Both the position numbers and the translations under genes were made by a program. A stretch of DNA of 64,000 bases from Solitalea longa (GTDB lineage: Bacteria; Bacteroidota; Bacteroidia; Sphingobacteriales; Sphingobacteriaceae): positions 186,001-250,000 of the forward strand of contig NZ_PQVF01000004.1 of assembly GCF_002920915.1 (NCBI RefSeq), read 5' to 3'. The notes under the pieces were generated by a model. It saw only the letters and a list, made by a program, of their open reading frames with translations. It was not told where the DNA came from and did not search any database. This document shows positions 25,774 to 34,289 of this stretch, one piece after another (within the stretch, counting starts at the first letter, position 1; every line of letters starts with the position of its first letter).

Positions 25774-26826
25774 ATGCAGAAACTTCATTTCAGGATAACT
25801 TCCATATCAAAACATCCAGGCGAGGTCGTAACATTTTCACTTGAGCCACTTTCAGAAAGAAAACCGGATTTTATTTCAGGACAATTCCTCTCAATTATTC
25901 TCCAAACAGCCAACAAAGAACTGCGAAGATCTTATTCAATATGTAGTTCGCCTTATACTAATGAACCGATTACTATTGCTGTTAAAAGAATTGAAAATGG
26001 TGAAGTTTCGAGAAAGTTATTTAATGACACGAGGGAGGGTGATGTTTTAACAACTCTTGAGCCTAATGGAATATTTACTTATGAGCCCATAAAAAATAGT
26101 AAACGAACTATTTTCTTGTTTGCTGCCGGAGTTGGCATTACTCCATTGATCTCTATGTTAAAAACGATTTTGACCGCTGAGGATCAATCGAAAGTTGTTT
26201 TGGTTTACAGTAATCGGTCGCAGGCATCAACATTATTTTTTTACGAGCTAAATAAATGGCAAAGCAATTACTCTAATCGATTTGATTTGATCTATTTATT
26301 TAGTGAATCTCAAAATCTGATAAGAGCAAGATTGAATAAAATACTAATTCAGGAAATAATTTCTGAGCATTTAATTTTTGAGAAATCTGACGCACTGTTT
26401 TATACCTGTGGCCCTATAAGTTATATGGATGTTTGCAGATTGACATTACTGGGAATGGGGTTCGGACAATGGCAAATTAAGCGGGAAACTTTTTTCATTT
26501 CAGCTGATGATGGTGATGAAGATGACGAAACGGAAAACATACCAACTGATACAAACACCTACACTGTTCGAATAATTTATCAGAATCGAAAAACCGATGT
26601 GGATATTCCCTACCACAAAAGCATACTCGATATAGCTCTCGAAAATAAAATCGATATGCCATACAGCTGCCGATCAGGTATTTGTGGCACATGTACAGCT
26701 TTTTGCAGCCAAGGTAATATTAGGATGGATTATAATGAGGTTTTAACAGAAAATGATATTGAAAAGGGAAAGATATTGACATGTGTGGGTCATCCAACTG
26801 TTAACGGAACGGAAATTTGGATTTAG
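25774..26826 (+). CDS. Ferredoxin-NAD(P) reductase with C-terminal 2Fe-2S domain (PaaE-like)
   Basis: Three-domain oxidoreductase of 350 residues. The FAD domain shows RSYSICSSP at 52-60. The NAD(P) domain has FAAGVGITPLISMLK at about 116-130 and YTCGP at 210-214. The C-terminal plant-type ferredoxin holds cluster cysteines 299, 304, 307 and 337 (YSCRSGICGTCTAFC...LTCVGH). This order matches PaaE, the reductase of phenylacetyl-CoA epoxidase, and related oxygenase reductases. No paa genes are nearby, so the partner oxygenase is unknown. An acidic linker (DDGDEDDETEN) joins the last two domains. Confidence 0.88.
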   Translation: MQKLHFRITSISKHPGEVVTFSLEPLSERKPDFISGQFLSIILQTANKELRRSYSICSSPYTNEPITIAVKRIENGEVSRKLFNDTREGDVLTTLEPNGIFTYEPIKNSKRTIFLFAAGVGITPLISMLKTILTAEDQSKVVLVYSNRSQASTLFFYELNKWQSNYSNRFDLIYLFSESQNLIRARLNKILIQEIISEHLIFEKSDALFYTCGPISYMDVCRLTLLGMGFGQWQIKRETFFISADDGDEDDETENIPTDTNTYTVRIIYQNRKTDVDIPYHKSILDIALENKIDMPYSCRSGICGTCTAFCSQGNIRMDYNEVLTENDIEKGKILTCVGHPTVNGTEIWI

Positions 26827-26902
26827 TAATAGCCATTGGATAAGAAGTTAGTCTCAAGAAATAAAAATTGCTACTATTTGAGAATGCAATTAAAACACCT
26901 GA

Positions 26903-27502
26903 TCATTTCTTCAGCCAAAAATTGAGTTTCTTGTTAAAATGTGATTCCAACAATTGATAACCTACCGGTATTTCATAGTGATCGCTTTGATAGGTGGCTA
27001 CTTTGGTACCTGATGGACGACCATTAAGCATTTTATGCAATTCATCGGTATAATGTTGATATAAACCCGAATTGGTAGCATTGTTATCGATAAGGTAATC
27101 TTCATCCTCTACCAGGTTCTCAAAAAAGGAATTATAAAAATAGAAGTGTTGATAATGATCGAAGTTAAGCTTGGTAAAATCACCATGGATAAAAGAAACA
27201 TTTTCAATTTCTAAAATCAATTTTACCTTTTCTGCCTCATTAATTAATTCTTTGCGCTGTTCAATTCCACAGAAAACATTCTTTTCAAATAAATTGGCGG
27301 CTATAAAGCAAAACTTACCAACTCCCGAACCTATATCCAGTATTTTTGATCCAGGGTCTGCGGCTAAAAATGCCGAAGCTTTCTGTGCCACGGCCATGGG
27401 GGTCCAGTGTTTACCCGATAGTTGTTGTGTTTTGAGGGAATATAAACTATCAAATAGTTTATTGGAGGAAAAGTAGTCAAATGCTGCCGATGAATTGTTC
27501 AT
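26903..27502 (-). CDS. Class I SAM-dependent methyltransferase
   Basis: The protein has 199 residues. Motif I is ILDIGSGVGKFCFIAANLF and motif II-like is FCGIEQRKELINEAEKV. The acidic post-motif reads FIHGDFTKLNFDHYQHFYFYNSFFENL; no NPPY motif is present. Substrate unknown; similar small methyltransferases act on diverse metabolites. It is transcribed alone from ATG 27500-27502 and converges on the reductase gene. Confidence 0.8.
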   Translation of the reverse strand: MNNSSAAFDYFSSNKLFDSLYSLKTQQLSGKHWTPMAVAQKASAFLAADPGSKILDIGSGVGKFCFIAANLFEKNVFCGIEQRKELINEAEKVKLILEIENVSFIHGDFTKLNFDHYQHFYFYNSFFENLVEDEDYLIDNNATNSGLYQHYTDELHKMLNGRPSGTKVATYQSDHYEIPVGYQLLESHFNKKLNFWLKK

Positions 27503-27596
27503 ACTTTTGATAGCCTTATTTATGCAACAAAAGTACTATCCTCACACCAATTATTAATTATAATCAGTAAACACCATCAATAGTCTTAATAAAACA

Positions 27597-27629
27597 AAAA
27601 TCCCCACCTTTAATTTAGGTAGGGATTTC
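27597..27629 (-). terminator. Terminator of the DUF2795 gene
   Basis: Imperfect stem AAATCCC.ACCT / AGGT.GGGATTT with a T-run on the minus strand, directly after the stop codon at 27632. Confidence 0.75.
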
Positions 27630-27631
27630 AG

Positions 27632-27853
27632 TTAATATTCGTCTTCGTTAAACAAGAAGTCGTCTTTTGTTGGATAATCAGGCCAAACTTCCTCAATGGT
27701 TTCATACGGTTCGCCGTCATCTTCCAAAGCTTGTAAGTTTTCAATCACCTCAACAGGCGCTCCCGAACGGATAGCATAGTCGATTAATTCATCTTTGGTA
27801 GCAGGCCAAGGAGCATCTTCAAGGTGCGAAGCTAATTCTAGTGTCCAGTACAT
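27632..27853 (-). CDS. DUF2795 domain protein (small, acidic)
   Basis: The 73-residue protein reads MYWTLELASHLEDAPWPATK at the start and has the conserved EEVWPDYPTKDDFLFNEDEY end. It is strongly acidic and well conserved across Bacteroidota, where it is annotated DUF2795 with no assigned role. The ATG at 27851-27853 is used; an in-frame TTG two codons earlier is less likely. It is upstream of nothing on its strand except the adenosyltransferase leader, from which it is 139 bp away. Confidence 0.88.
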   Translation of the reverse strand: MYWTLELASHLEDAPWPATKDELIDYAIRSGAPVEVIENLQALEDDGEPYETIEEVWPDYPTKDDFLFNEDEY

Positions 27854-27992
27854 AGGCAATAGATTTTAATATGGTTAAACAGAATTTTCTATATTTTTGC
27901 GAATATAAAATAAAAACGATTACTTGAATAAAAAAGTTTTTTTTATAATAATTATCTTATTATGAGAAAAAAATAATTATTCGATTTGCATT

Positions 27993-28541
27993 TTAAACCC
28001 TTGGTATCCAAATATATTCATCAGCCTTAAGATCCTGCGCAAGTTTACGACCTAAAACAAATAAATAATCGGATAATCGATTCAGGTATTTAATCACCAA
28101 GTCATTGACAGTACCCTCTTCTGCCAATTCCACCACTAAACGTTCGGCCCTACGGCAAACTGTTCGGCCTAAATGGCAAAAAGATACGGTTGTATGCCCC
28201 CCTGGTAACACGAAATGTTTTAAGGCAGGCAACTCCTCATTCATTCGATCCATTTCTTTTTCCAGCAACTCAATATCTTCTTCATGAAGATCAGGAATTA
28301 CCATTTTCGATTTCTGCGGGTCAGAAGCCAAAGAAGCTCCCACTGTAAACAATCGATCCTGAATTTCTTTCAGAATAGCCTTATGGTGCGTGTCAATTGC
28401 CTGATCACGTATTAAACCAACGTATGAATTTAGTTCATCAACCGTTCCATAGGAATCGATACGCAAATGATGTTTAGCCACCCGAGTACCTCCTATTAAT
28501 GCAGTGGTTCCTTTGTCGCCGGTTTTGGTATAAATTTTCAT
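27993..28541 (-). CDS. Cob(I)yrinic acid a,c-diamide adenosyltransferase (PduO type)
   Basis: ATP:cob(I)alamin adenosyltransferase of 182 residues that makes adenosylcobalamin. The N-terminal ATP-binding loop is KIYTKTGDKGTTALIGGTRV, followed by IDSYGTVDELNSYVGLIRD. The helical bundle includes the conserved TVCRRAERLVVELAEE and LNRLSDYLFVLGRKL. All standard PduO/MMAB landmarks are present at normal length. I saw no cobalamin riboswitch in the 96 bp upstream. No B12-dependent enzyme gene lies next to it. Confidence 0.94.
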   Translation of the reverse strand: MKIYTKTGDKGTTALIGGTRVAKHHLRIDSYGTVDELNSYVGLIRDQAIDTHHKAILKEIQDRLFTVGASLASDPQKSKMVIPDLHEEDIELLEKEMDRMNEELPALKHFVLPGGHTTVSFCHLGRTVCRRAERLVVELAEEGTVNDLVIKYLNRLSDYLFVLGRKLAQDLKADEYIWIPRV

Positions 28542-28579
28542 TTTAGCTTTCTCAGTTCTTATTAAAACCTATAAAAGAT

Positions 28580-28614
28580 AAATAGGTTTGATCTTTCAAT
28601 AATCAAACCTATTT
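28580..28614 (-). terminator. Terminator of the ABC ATPase gene
   Basis: Perfect 13-bp stem AAATAGGTTTGAT / ATCAAACCTATTT between the ABC gene stop (28638) and the adenosyltransferase start (28541). Confidence 0.8.
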
Positions 28615-28637
28615 AAAATAGTATAAATATCTTGTGG

Positions 28638-29363
28638 TTATAAAATTTCTGCAGCTTCTTTTAAAGCACTGCGAATATTGGTATTCAGGAAATCATCTTC
28701 GATTAATCCGTCGCGTAAACGAATAATACGATGTGCATGCTTAGCTATATCTTCCTCATGGGTTACCAAAATAATGGTGTTGCCTTTTTTATGAATTTCT
28801 TCCAGCAGGCCCATAATTTCAATAGAAGTTTTGGTATCGAGGTTACCAGTAGGCTCATCGGCAAGTATAATTGAAGGATTATTTACCAGAGCCCTTGCCA
28901 CGGCAACACGCTGACGCTGCCCTCCTGATAGTTCATTAGGCTTATGGGTAACGCGATTTCCCAATCCCACATCTTCAAGCGCTTTTTGAGCCCTTGCATT
29001 TCGTTCATCCTTTTTAATGCCGGCATAAACCAAGGGTAAAGCAACATTATCTAACGACGATGAGCGAGGTAATAAGTTAAATGTTTGAAAAACGAAACCG
29101 ATCTCCTTATTTCTAACTTCAGCTAACTCATCATCACTCATGCGGCTTACATCAATTCCATTTAATATATATTCACCCTTAGTTGGCGTATCTAAACAAC
29201 CCAAAATATTCATCAAGGTTGATTTACCTGAACCAGAGGGGCCCATTAATGCTACAAATTCACCCTTATTAATAGACATTGTTACCGAATTCAAAGCGTG
29301 AATTACCTCCGAACCGATAACATACTTTTTACCAATGTCTGTAATTGAAATTAAAGCCGACAT
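28638..29363 (-). CDS. ABC transporter ATP-binding protein, MacB/LolD type
   Basis: Cytoplasmic ATPase subunit of 241 residues. Walker [11 protein letters not shown]-loop VFQTFNLL, signature [15 protein letters not shown], Walker [13 protein letters not shown] and the H-loop LVTHEE are all intact. The sequence class (short loops, [20 protein letters not shown]) is that of LolD/MacB/FtsE mechanotransmission transporters that extract lipoproteins or export peptides. No permease gene is adjacent, so the partner must be elsewhere. Confidence 0.93.
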   Translation of the reverse strand: MSALISITDIGKKYVIGSEVIHALNSVTMSINKGEFVALMGPSGSGKSTLMNILGCLDTPTKGEYILNGIDVSRMSDDELAEVRNKEIGFVFQTFNLLPRSSSLDNVALPLVYAGIKKDERNARAQKALEDVGLGNRVTHKPNELSGGQRQRVAVARALVNNPSIILADEPTGNLDTKTSIEIMGLLEEIHKKGNTIILVTHEEDIAKHAHRIIRLRDGLIEDDFLNTNIRSALKEAAEIL

Positions 29364-29511
29364 ATTTTTCGATTAGCTGTTAGGTATCAAATCTAAATTA
29401 AAAGTAATGTATTGAATATTTGTATAAATAAAATTACAATACGGGAAAAATTAAATTGAAAGCCAAAACATTAAGAGCTTCTAACTTTTAATTAAAGCCC
29501 TATTCTACTAC

Positions 29512-29796
29512 TTACTGTTCAATTACTTTGGCTACTTTTATGAAGTTTTCATCAGCATCAGGAGCATTTTTCAGTGCCTCCTCATGCGTAATTTCTTGCT
29601 TTACCACATCCTCACGAAAAGCATTGACCTCTTCTGTTAAATAAACCAATGGCTCTACATTGGAAGTATCAAGCTCATTTAACTTTTCCATAAAGGTTAA
29701 TATCCTACTCATGTCGGCAACACTCTCATCAACATTCTCAACGTCGAGCCGTGCTAAGTGCGCTATCTTTTCTACTACGTTTCTGTCGATCTTCAT
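29512..29796 (-). CDS. gatC: Aspartyl/glutamyl-tRNA amidotransferase subunit GatC
   Basis: Small subunit of about 94 residues of the GatCAB complex that converts misacylated Glu-tRNA-Gln or Asp-tRNA-Asn. It shows the classic VVEKIAHLARLDVENVD start, MSRILTFMEKLNELDTSNVEPL middle and the NAFREDVV...APDADENFIKVAKVIEQ end. The ATG at 29794-29796 is used; a GTG two codons upstream is also in frame. The first about 59 bp overlap the 3' end of the acyltransferase gene in another frame. gatA and gatB are not in this window. Confidence 0.93.
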   Translation of the reverse strand: MKIDRNVVEKIAHLARLDVENVDESVADMSRILTFMEKLNELDTSNVEPLVYLTEEVNAFREDVVKQEITHEEALKNAPDADENFIKVAKVIEQ

Positions 29797-30523
29797 ATTC
29801 ACTTAATTTACTGTTTATTACCTGATGAACTTTATGCTTTAAAATTTCATCATCTTCAACTGTTAACCCAACGGTTTCGATAGGTTGATGTACAAATATA
29901 TCAATTACCCCGGGACGGGAACCAAATTGTTTTCCGTCATCAAAGAAAATTTGCCAGGCATTGGCAATGGTTACCGGGACAATCGGTGTTTGCTGTTCGA
30001 TGGCTAATCGGAAAGCTCCGTTTTTAAACCGATGTAATTTAGGTGGGAAATGATCTAATATCCCTCCTTCCGGAAAGATGATCAAACTCATACCCCTGCT
30101 AATATTGGCCGCCGCTTTTTTAAATGCTCGATATGACGACAGTTTACTTTCGCGTTTAACCGCAATATCAATCGTTTCAAAAAAGATCCGCAATACAGGA
30201 TTGGTTTTCAACTCATCCTTACCGATAAAGTGATGGTTTCCCCGACCAATCAGCAATAGTATAGGAATATCGAGGAATGAGGTATGGTTCGGACAAATAA
30301 CATAAACAGCATCTTTATTCAATGGCTGTTCTGTTTTTATCCGCCAGAATATACCGCTCAACAATAAGGGTAATGCCGCATTTATCTTTCTGAAAAAATT
30401 TAATGTTTTATAGCGTTCGGGATTGCGGGAAGTGTAATAAAAAAATGGATAAAATAAATAAAACACTAAAGCCGTAAGCGCAAAATAATAGTATAGGTGT
30501 AATTTTCTCAATATTGTTGCCAC
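29738..30523 (-). CDS. Lysophospholipid (1-acyl-sn-glycerol-3-phosphate) acyltransferase, PlsC family
   Basis: Membrane-associated acyltransferase of 261 residues that adds the second acyl chain in phospholipid synthesis, or a related lipid acylation. An N-terminal membrane helix (YYYFALTALVFYLFYPFFYY) precedes motif I NHTSFLD (HX4D), motif III IIFPEGGILDHF and motif IV IVPVTIANAW. The start is a GTG at 30521-30523. The C-terminal tail after the PlsC domain (SEYEDRQKRSRKDSALSTARR) overlaps the gatC start by 59 bp. Confidence 0.88.
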   Translation of the reverse strand: MATILRKLHLYYYFALTALVFYLFYPFFYYTSRNPERYKTLNFFRKINAALPLLLSGIFWRIKTEQPLNKDAVYVICPNHTSFLDIPILLLIGRGNHHFIGKDELKTNPVLRIFFETIDIAVKRESKLSSYRAFKKAAANISRGMSLIIFPEGGILDHFPPKLHRFKNGAFRLAIEQQTPIVPVTIANAWQIFFDDGKQFGSRPGVIDIFVHQPIETVGLTVEDDEILKHKVHQVINSKLSEYEDRQKRSRKDSALSTARR

Positions 30524-30662
30524 GCTTCAAATTTATACGTTTTACCTATTAGGTTTTAGAGTTTGAACCGAAAAAATGCAGAAATCTCAAAATTCAAGCT
30601 GTTGCATTAATAATTCCATTCACTGAAAACAATTTTTCAATCTCTTTTTTTACTTTCGTGCA

Positions 30663-31658
30663 ATGGAAACAGTAGTAAGTGGTATACGTTCTACCGGAAA
30701 TTTACATTTAGGAAATTACTTTGGAGCAGTAAAAAACTTCGTTCAAATGCAGAGCGAGTACAATTGCTTCTTTTTTATAGCTGATTATCATTCGTTAACA
30801 ACACATCCGAACCCCGCTAATTTACATCAAAGTGTTCGCCAGGTTTTGGTGGAATACCTTGCTGCAGGGATCGATCCTGAAAAAAGCACGATTTATATAC
30901 AGTCGGATGTGCCTGAAGTAACAGAGCTTTATTTGCTGTTAAACATGAATGCGTACATGGGCGAATTGCAACGTGCAACATCATTTAAAGATAAAGTGCG
31001 GGCCAATCCAAACAATGTGAACGCCGGTTTATTGACCTACCCTACTTTAATGGCTGCTGATATTTTATTGCACCGTGCTACTAAAGTTCCGGTGGGTAAA
31101 GACCAGGAGCAGCATTTAGAAATGACCCGGACATTCGGAAACCGTTTCAATACTATGTACGGCAACGAATATTTCCCTGAGCCTTTTGCCTTTAATTTCG
31201 GATCGAAACTGGTAAAAGTTCCAGGTTTAGATGGAAAAGGTAAAATGGGTAAATCAGAAGGCGAAGGCAATGCTGTATTTTTAGCTGATTCGCCGGAAGT
31301 GATCCGCAAAAAAGTAATGCGTGCATTAACTGACAGCGGACCAACTGAAGCGAACTCGAAAAAACCAGATTATATTCAAAACTTATTTGATCTGATGAAG
31401 CTTGTTTCTGAAAAAGATACGATCAAGCATTTTGATGAGGCATGGAAAAACTGCAATATCCGCTACGGTGATTTGAAAAAACAATTGGCGGAGGATATGA
31501 TCACCTACCTTACACCTGTTCGTCAAAAAATTGAGGATATTGCTGCGGATGAAACCTACCTACGACAGGTAGCTCGTCATGGGGCCGCAAAAGCCCGAGA
31601 AAGCGCTCAGAAAACCGTTCAGGAGGTAAGGGAAATTATTGGTATTAAACGATTCTAA
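30663..31658 (+). CDS. trpS: Tryptophanyl-tRNA synthetase
   Basis: Class Ic synthetase of 331 residues that charges tRNA-Trp. The HIGH-equivalent is GNLHLGNYFGAVKN near residues 12-25. The specificity loop MNAYMGELQRATSFKDK and the KMSKS equivalent GKMGKSEGEGNAVFL are visible. The C-terminal anticodon-contacting helices end ARESAQKTVQEVREIIGIKRF. The start is ATG 30663, with a near-consensus promoter sequence (TACTTTCG) just upstream, so the leader would be very short. Confidence 0.97.
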   Translation: METVVSGIRSTGNLHLGNYFGAVKNFVQMQSEYNCFFFIADYHSLTTHPNPANLHQSVRQVLVEYLAAGIDPEKSTIYIQSDVPEVTELYLLLNMNAYMGELQRATSFKDKVRANPNNVNAGLLTYPTLMAADILLHRATKVPVGKDQEQHLEMTRTFGNRFNTMYGNEYFPEPFAFNFGSKLVKVPGLDGKGKMGKSEGEGNAVFLADSPEVIRKKVMRALTDSGPTEANSKKPDYIQNLFDLMKLVSEKDTIKHFDEAWKNCNIRYGDLKKQLAEDMITYLTPVRQKIEDIAADETYLRQVARHGAAKARESAQKTVQEVREIIGIKRF

Positions 31659-31741
31659 AACAGTTATAAAAACAGCTAATTTGAGAATGTGCTACAATTT
31701 TCATTTTCAAATTATCAAATTGATTAATAATCAAACCATCT

Positions 31742-32362
31742 ATGCACATAGCGATTGTTGGAAATATAGGGGCCGGTAAAACAACGTTGGCCGAACTGCT
31801 GGCCAAGCATTATAACTGTGAAGCCCTGTTTGAAACCGTTGAGGATAACCCTTATCTCGAAGATTTTTATAACGACATGAAACGATGGTCGTTTAATCTT
31901 CAGATCTATTTTTTAAATAGTCGTTTTAACCAGATACTTGATATTGAACGCAATAAACGTTCGGTGATTCAGGATCGTACCATTTATGAAGATGCTTATA
32001 TTTTTGCCGACAACCTGCATGATATGAGTCTGATGACTTCGCGTGATTACCAAAATTATATATCCATTTTTAATTCGATCAAGCAATTCATTAAACCACC
32101 AGATATTCTTATTTACCTGAGGGCATCGGTTCCTACGTTGGTAAGTAATATCCAGCAACGCGGGCGTTTATACGAAGCCGGCATTCGTCTTGATTATTTG
32201 AGCAAATTGAATGAGAAATACGAAAAATGGATAGGTGATTATAACGAAGGTAAATTATTGATCATTGATAAAGACAAGGTTGACTTTACAGGAAATCCGG
32301 AAGATCTGGGCTTGGTGATCAACAATATTGAAAAAGAATTCCACGGTTTGTTTAAATTCTAA
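31742..32362 (+). CDS. Deoxynucleoside kinase (dAK/dGK type)
   Basis: Nucleoside salvage kinase of 206 residues. P-loop GNIGAGKTTLAE at residues 7-18. The substrate region is ETVEDNPYLEDFYNDMKRWSFNLQIYFLNSRF. The catalytic ERS-equivalent motif reads QDRTIYEDAYIFA, and the LID region is QRGRLYEAGIRLDYLSKLNEKY. It phosphorylates deoxyadenosine and/or deoxyguanosine in related bacteria. It lies 83 bp after trpS and may be in the same operon; a terminator follows. Confidence 0.92.
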   Translation: MHIAIVGNIGAGKTTLAELLAKHYNCEALFETVEDNPYLEDFYNDMKRWSFNLQIYFLNSRFNQILDIERNKRSVIQDRTIYEDAYIFADNLHDMSLMTSRDYQNYISIFNSIKQFIKPPDILIYLRASVPTLVSNIQQRGRLYEAGIRLDYLSKLNEKYEKWIGDYNEGKLLIIDKDKVDFTGNPEDLGLVINNIEKEFHGLFKF

Positions 32363-32401
32363 ACAATTATATCAAAAGCTAACATCGGCTTGGCTTTCAA
32401 G

Positions 32402-32434
32402 AAAAAACTCCGTGAATTGATCGCGGAGTTTTTT
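32402..32434 (+). terminator. Terminator of the deoxynucleoside kinase gene
   Basis: AAAAAACTCCG / CGGAGTTTTTT perfect 11-bp stem, 39 bp after the stop. Confidence 0.9.
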
Positions 32435-32513
32435 GTTTACTCTTGAATAGATTCTTATTTATCATTTTTTAATGCCTTCTTAAGTAACTTTCCCAATGAT
32501 TGTGTTGCAAGCT

Positions 32514-32581
32514 ATTAAATAGGTTCAAATTTCAATTTGCTGGTCGCCAGCGCTGACGGCAAGCCTGTGTTACAAACAGTT
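32514..32581. repeat. Copy 1 of an imperfect palindromic repeat flanking single-gene modules
   Basis: Aligns without gaps to 33221-33288. By hand count 45 of 66 positions agree, including blocks TTCAATTTGC and GGCAAGC (32558-32564 here). It ends exactly at the stop codon of the 32582 gene. The left half seen in copy 2 is missing or degraded here. Confidence 0.75.
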
Positions 32582-33130
32582 TCACTCTACGCGTCTATAT
32601 ACTGGAGAGGATTCTCCACCAGAGGCAAAAAATGGAATCACGATAAATATCGCTGTTCCTCCATGTGATTCAAGTACAATTAAATCCTTGTTTTTTGTTA
32701 AGCCGATTGCTCTTTTATATGTCCCAGGACCCCATAAAAGGGGGAAACATGGTTTAAAAAAGTCCACTTGAGCTTTAGTCAGAAAATACCCGTTTTTAAA
32801 CTTTCCCTGTATTGTTTTTTTCCTAACCAGGGAGTCTTTACGATAGAATTCAACCGACATTGAACGATTTGTTGGTTGAATTAACTTAAAGATTATACTG
32901 TCATTGTGTATTTCACTGGAGTATTTCTCTTCTCCATTAACTAATAGACTAAATAAGGGTTCATTTTGTGTATGTCTGTTATGATACATGCCAATAAGTT
33001 GATGTGAATTTGTATCACTTAGAATGATGTTAGAACAGCTTGTTTGGTCGTAATTGATACTCGCACAAGATGTTAGTTCAAGTATAGATATAATAAGAAG
33101 TAATTTGAGATCTATATAATGTGATGTCAT
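32582..33130 (-). CDS. Unknown lipoprotein in repeat-bounded module
   Basis: The 182-residue protein has a lipoprotein-type signal (LLLIISILELTSC, lipobox LTSC at about residue 22). The mature part is beta-rich with no recognised domain. It contains HNRHTQNEPLFSLLVNGEEKY, KGKFKNGYFL-like strands and a Gly/Ser-rich end VIPFFASGGESSPVYRRVE. It is bounded on the 3' side by repeat copy 1 (immediately after the stop) and on the 5' side by the left half of copy 2 (18 bp before the ATG). This layout resembles a gene cassette. No function can be assigned. Confidence 0.65.
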   Translation of the reverse strand: MTSHYIDLKLLLIISILELTSCASINYDQTSCSNIILSDTNSHQLIGMYHNRHTQNEPLFSLLVNGEEKYSSEIHNDSIIFKLIQPTNRSMSVEFYRKDSLVRKKTIQGKFKNGYFLTKAQVDFFKPCFPLLWGPGTYKRAIGLTKNKDLIVLESHGGTAIFIVIPFFASGGESSPVYRRVE

Positions 33131-33148
33131 TGGGTTCGCTTTTTAAAG

Positions 33149-33290
33149 TTGCCTATAACGTTTCAGCTTGCCGAAGACGCGGTGAAAATACCTGCGTCAT
33201 TCTCCGCCGTTGCGTAATTTATTAATTAGGTTGTACGTTCAATTTGCATTTCTATAGCGCTTATGGCAAGCGTTTATTATGTGTAGTTGC
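33149..33290. repeat. Copy 2, full-length imperfect palindromic repeat (attC-like)
   Basis: The 142-bp element fills almost the whole gap between the two lipoprotein genes. GCTTGCC (33166-33172) and GGCAAGC (33265-33271) form the inner arms, and an internal GACGC / GCGTC hairpin lies between them. Seen on the minus strand, its end next to the 33130 start reads CGTTATAGGCAAC, close to the attC core GTTRRRY. Its right end TTATGTGTAGTTGC recurs at copy 3. Confidence 0.75.
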
Positions 33291-33292
33291 TA

Positions 33293-34078
33293 TCACTGAG
33301 CCAATTTATAAAAGTCCATTTCTTTTATTAAACTGTCAGCCCTAGGACTTGAAATTACTTCACTATTAAATGAATTCCCAACTCCAATGTCCGCTCCAAA
33401 TACGTTTACAACCCAATCTTCCATTTCAGGAGCGTTCTGTTTTTTCAATTGAACTGTCTTGCCACAACTATTTAGTTCTGTTCTTACTTTGTCTATGCCG
33501 AATTTGCCAATACATAGTTCAATGTATCGATCGTGAATTTTACTGTTCCAAGCCTCGACATTTGCTAAGAATGGTTGTAATATCATTATAGCATTTTCTT
33601 TGTCTTTAAGTTTTTCATAGGCATACGAACAAAGAATTGCAGAATTAACTTCATATTGGAGATATCTGTTCATGTCCGAAAATCCTTTTAACTGTTTAGG
33701 TCGTTCGTTAAGATAGAAGTCAACTATGTTTTTATAAAATTTCCCAGCCTTTTCTTTTTGTCCTAACTTGTCATACTGAATAGCTGTTTTGGAAAGGTCT
33801 ATTAAATTATGAGGAGTTGTCAATGGGTAATCATGCTGCAGAAAAGTGAAAATTCCAGTCTCAATAATTGTTGTGTCCAGTTTTGAATTTACAATCATTA
33901 AAGTATCGGCGCTTTCAATAATAGTGTCACATTGATGATATAAAGTTTCTAAAAAGTCGAAATTATCTGACTTACTATTTGTCGAAGTGTCCTCCGTTTT
34001 TCCGTGATTACAGGAAAAAAGTCCAATTGTTAATATAATAGCTATAAACTGTCTCACTGTCTTTTTGCAATTACACAT
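33293..34078 (-). CDS. Unknown lipoprotein with TPR-like helices in repeat-bounded module
   Basis: About 261 residues with a lipoprotein signal ending LTIGLFSC. The mature protein starts with a Thr/Ser/Asp-rich linker. A helical part follows (NLIDLSKTAIQYDKLGQKEKAGKFYKNIVDFYL and AILCSYAYEKLKDKENAIMIL), which looks like degenerate TPR units. No enzyme motif is visible. The ATG at 34076-34078 lies inside the repeat sequence; another in-frame ATG at 34102 would add eight residues. Its stop codon is 3 bp from repeat copy 2. Both neighbours in the island are of unknown function. Confidence 0.65.
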   Translation of the reverse strand: MCNCKKTVRQFIAIILTIGLFSCNHGKTEDTSTNSKSDNFDFLETLYHQCDTIIESADTLMIVNSKLDTTIIETGIFTFLQHDYPLTTPHNLIDLSKTAIQYDKLGQKEKAGKFYKNIVDFYLNERPKQLKGFSDMNRYLQYEVNSAILCSYAYEKLKDKENAIMILQPFLANVEAWNSKIHDRYIELCIGKFGIDKVRTELNSCGKTVQLKKQNAPEMEDWVVNVFGADIGVGNSFNSEVISSPRADSLIKEMDFYKLAQ

Positions 34079-34110
34079 AACAAGTCGCTTTACGCAACTC
34101 ATTGCGTGTA
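34067..34110. repeat. Copy 3 (partial) of the palindromic repeat
   Basis: On the minus strand TTATGTGTAATTGC (34080-34067) matches 13 of 14 positions of the right end of copy 2 (33277-33290). A GCGTAAAGCG segment precedes it, weakly like the copy 2 arm. It contains the likely start codon of the 33293 gene. Confidence 0.55.
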
Positions 34111-34238
34111 TTTAATAGTTAGTTGTGTATTTAACTGAATAACTCATCATTTTCATGGTGAAATTGTATTCAGGTATCAGTACTCTAAAATAACTATTCG
34201 TTCATCTTATCCAAATACAAAACCTACAGCAAAGCAAA

Positions 34239-34272
34239 ACGCCCAACCGAAAGATTCCGATTGGGCGTTCAG
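34239..34272 (-). terminator. Terminator of the metalloprotease gene
   Basis: AACGCCCAA.CG / CG.TTGGGCGTT stem located 18 bp after the stop codon at 34290, with a short T-run on the minus strand. Confidence 0.75.
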
Positions 34273-34289
34273 TTTTTTTATTGAATAGT

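Noticed and set aside
28542-28637. Cobalamin riboswitch ahead of the adenosyltransferase gene
   Set aside because: The 96-bp gap is mostly the terminator of the previous gene and has no B12-box sequence.
32514-34110. True integron
   Set aside because: No integron integrase or attI-like site is in the window, so only attC-like repeats are claimed.
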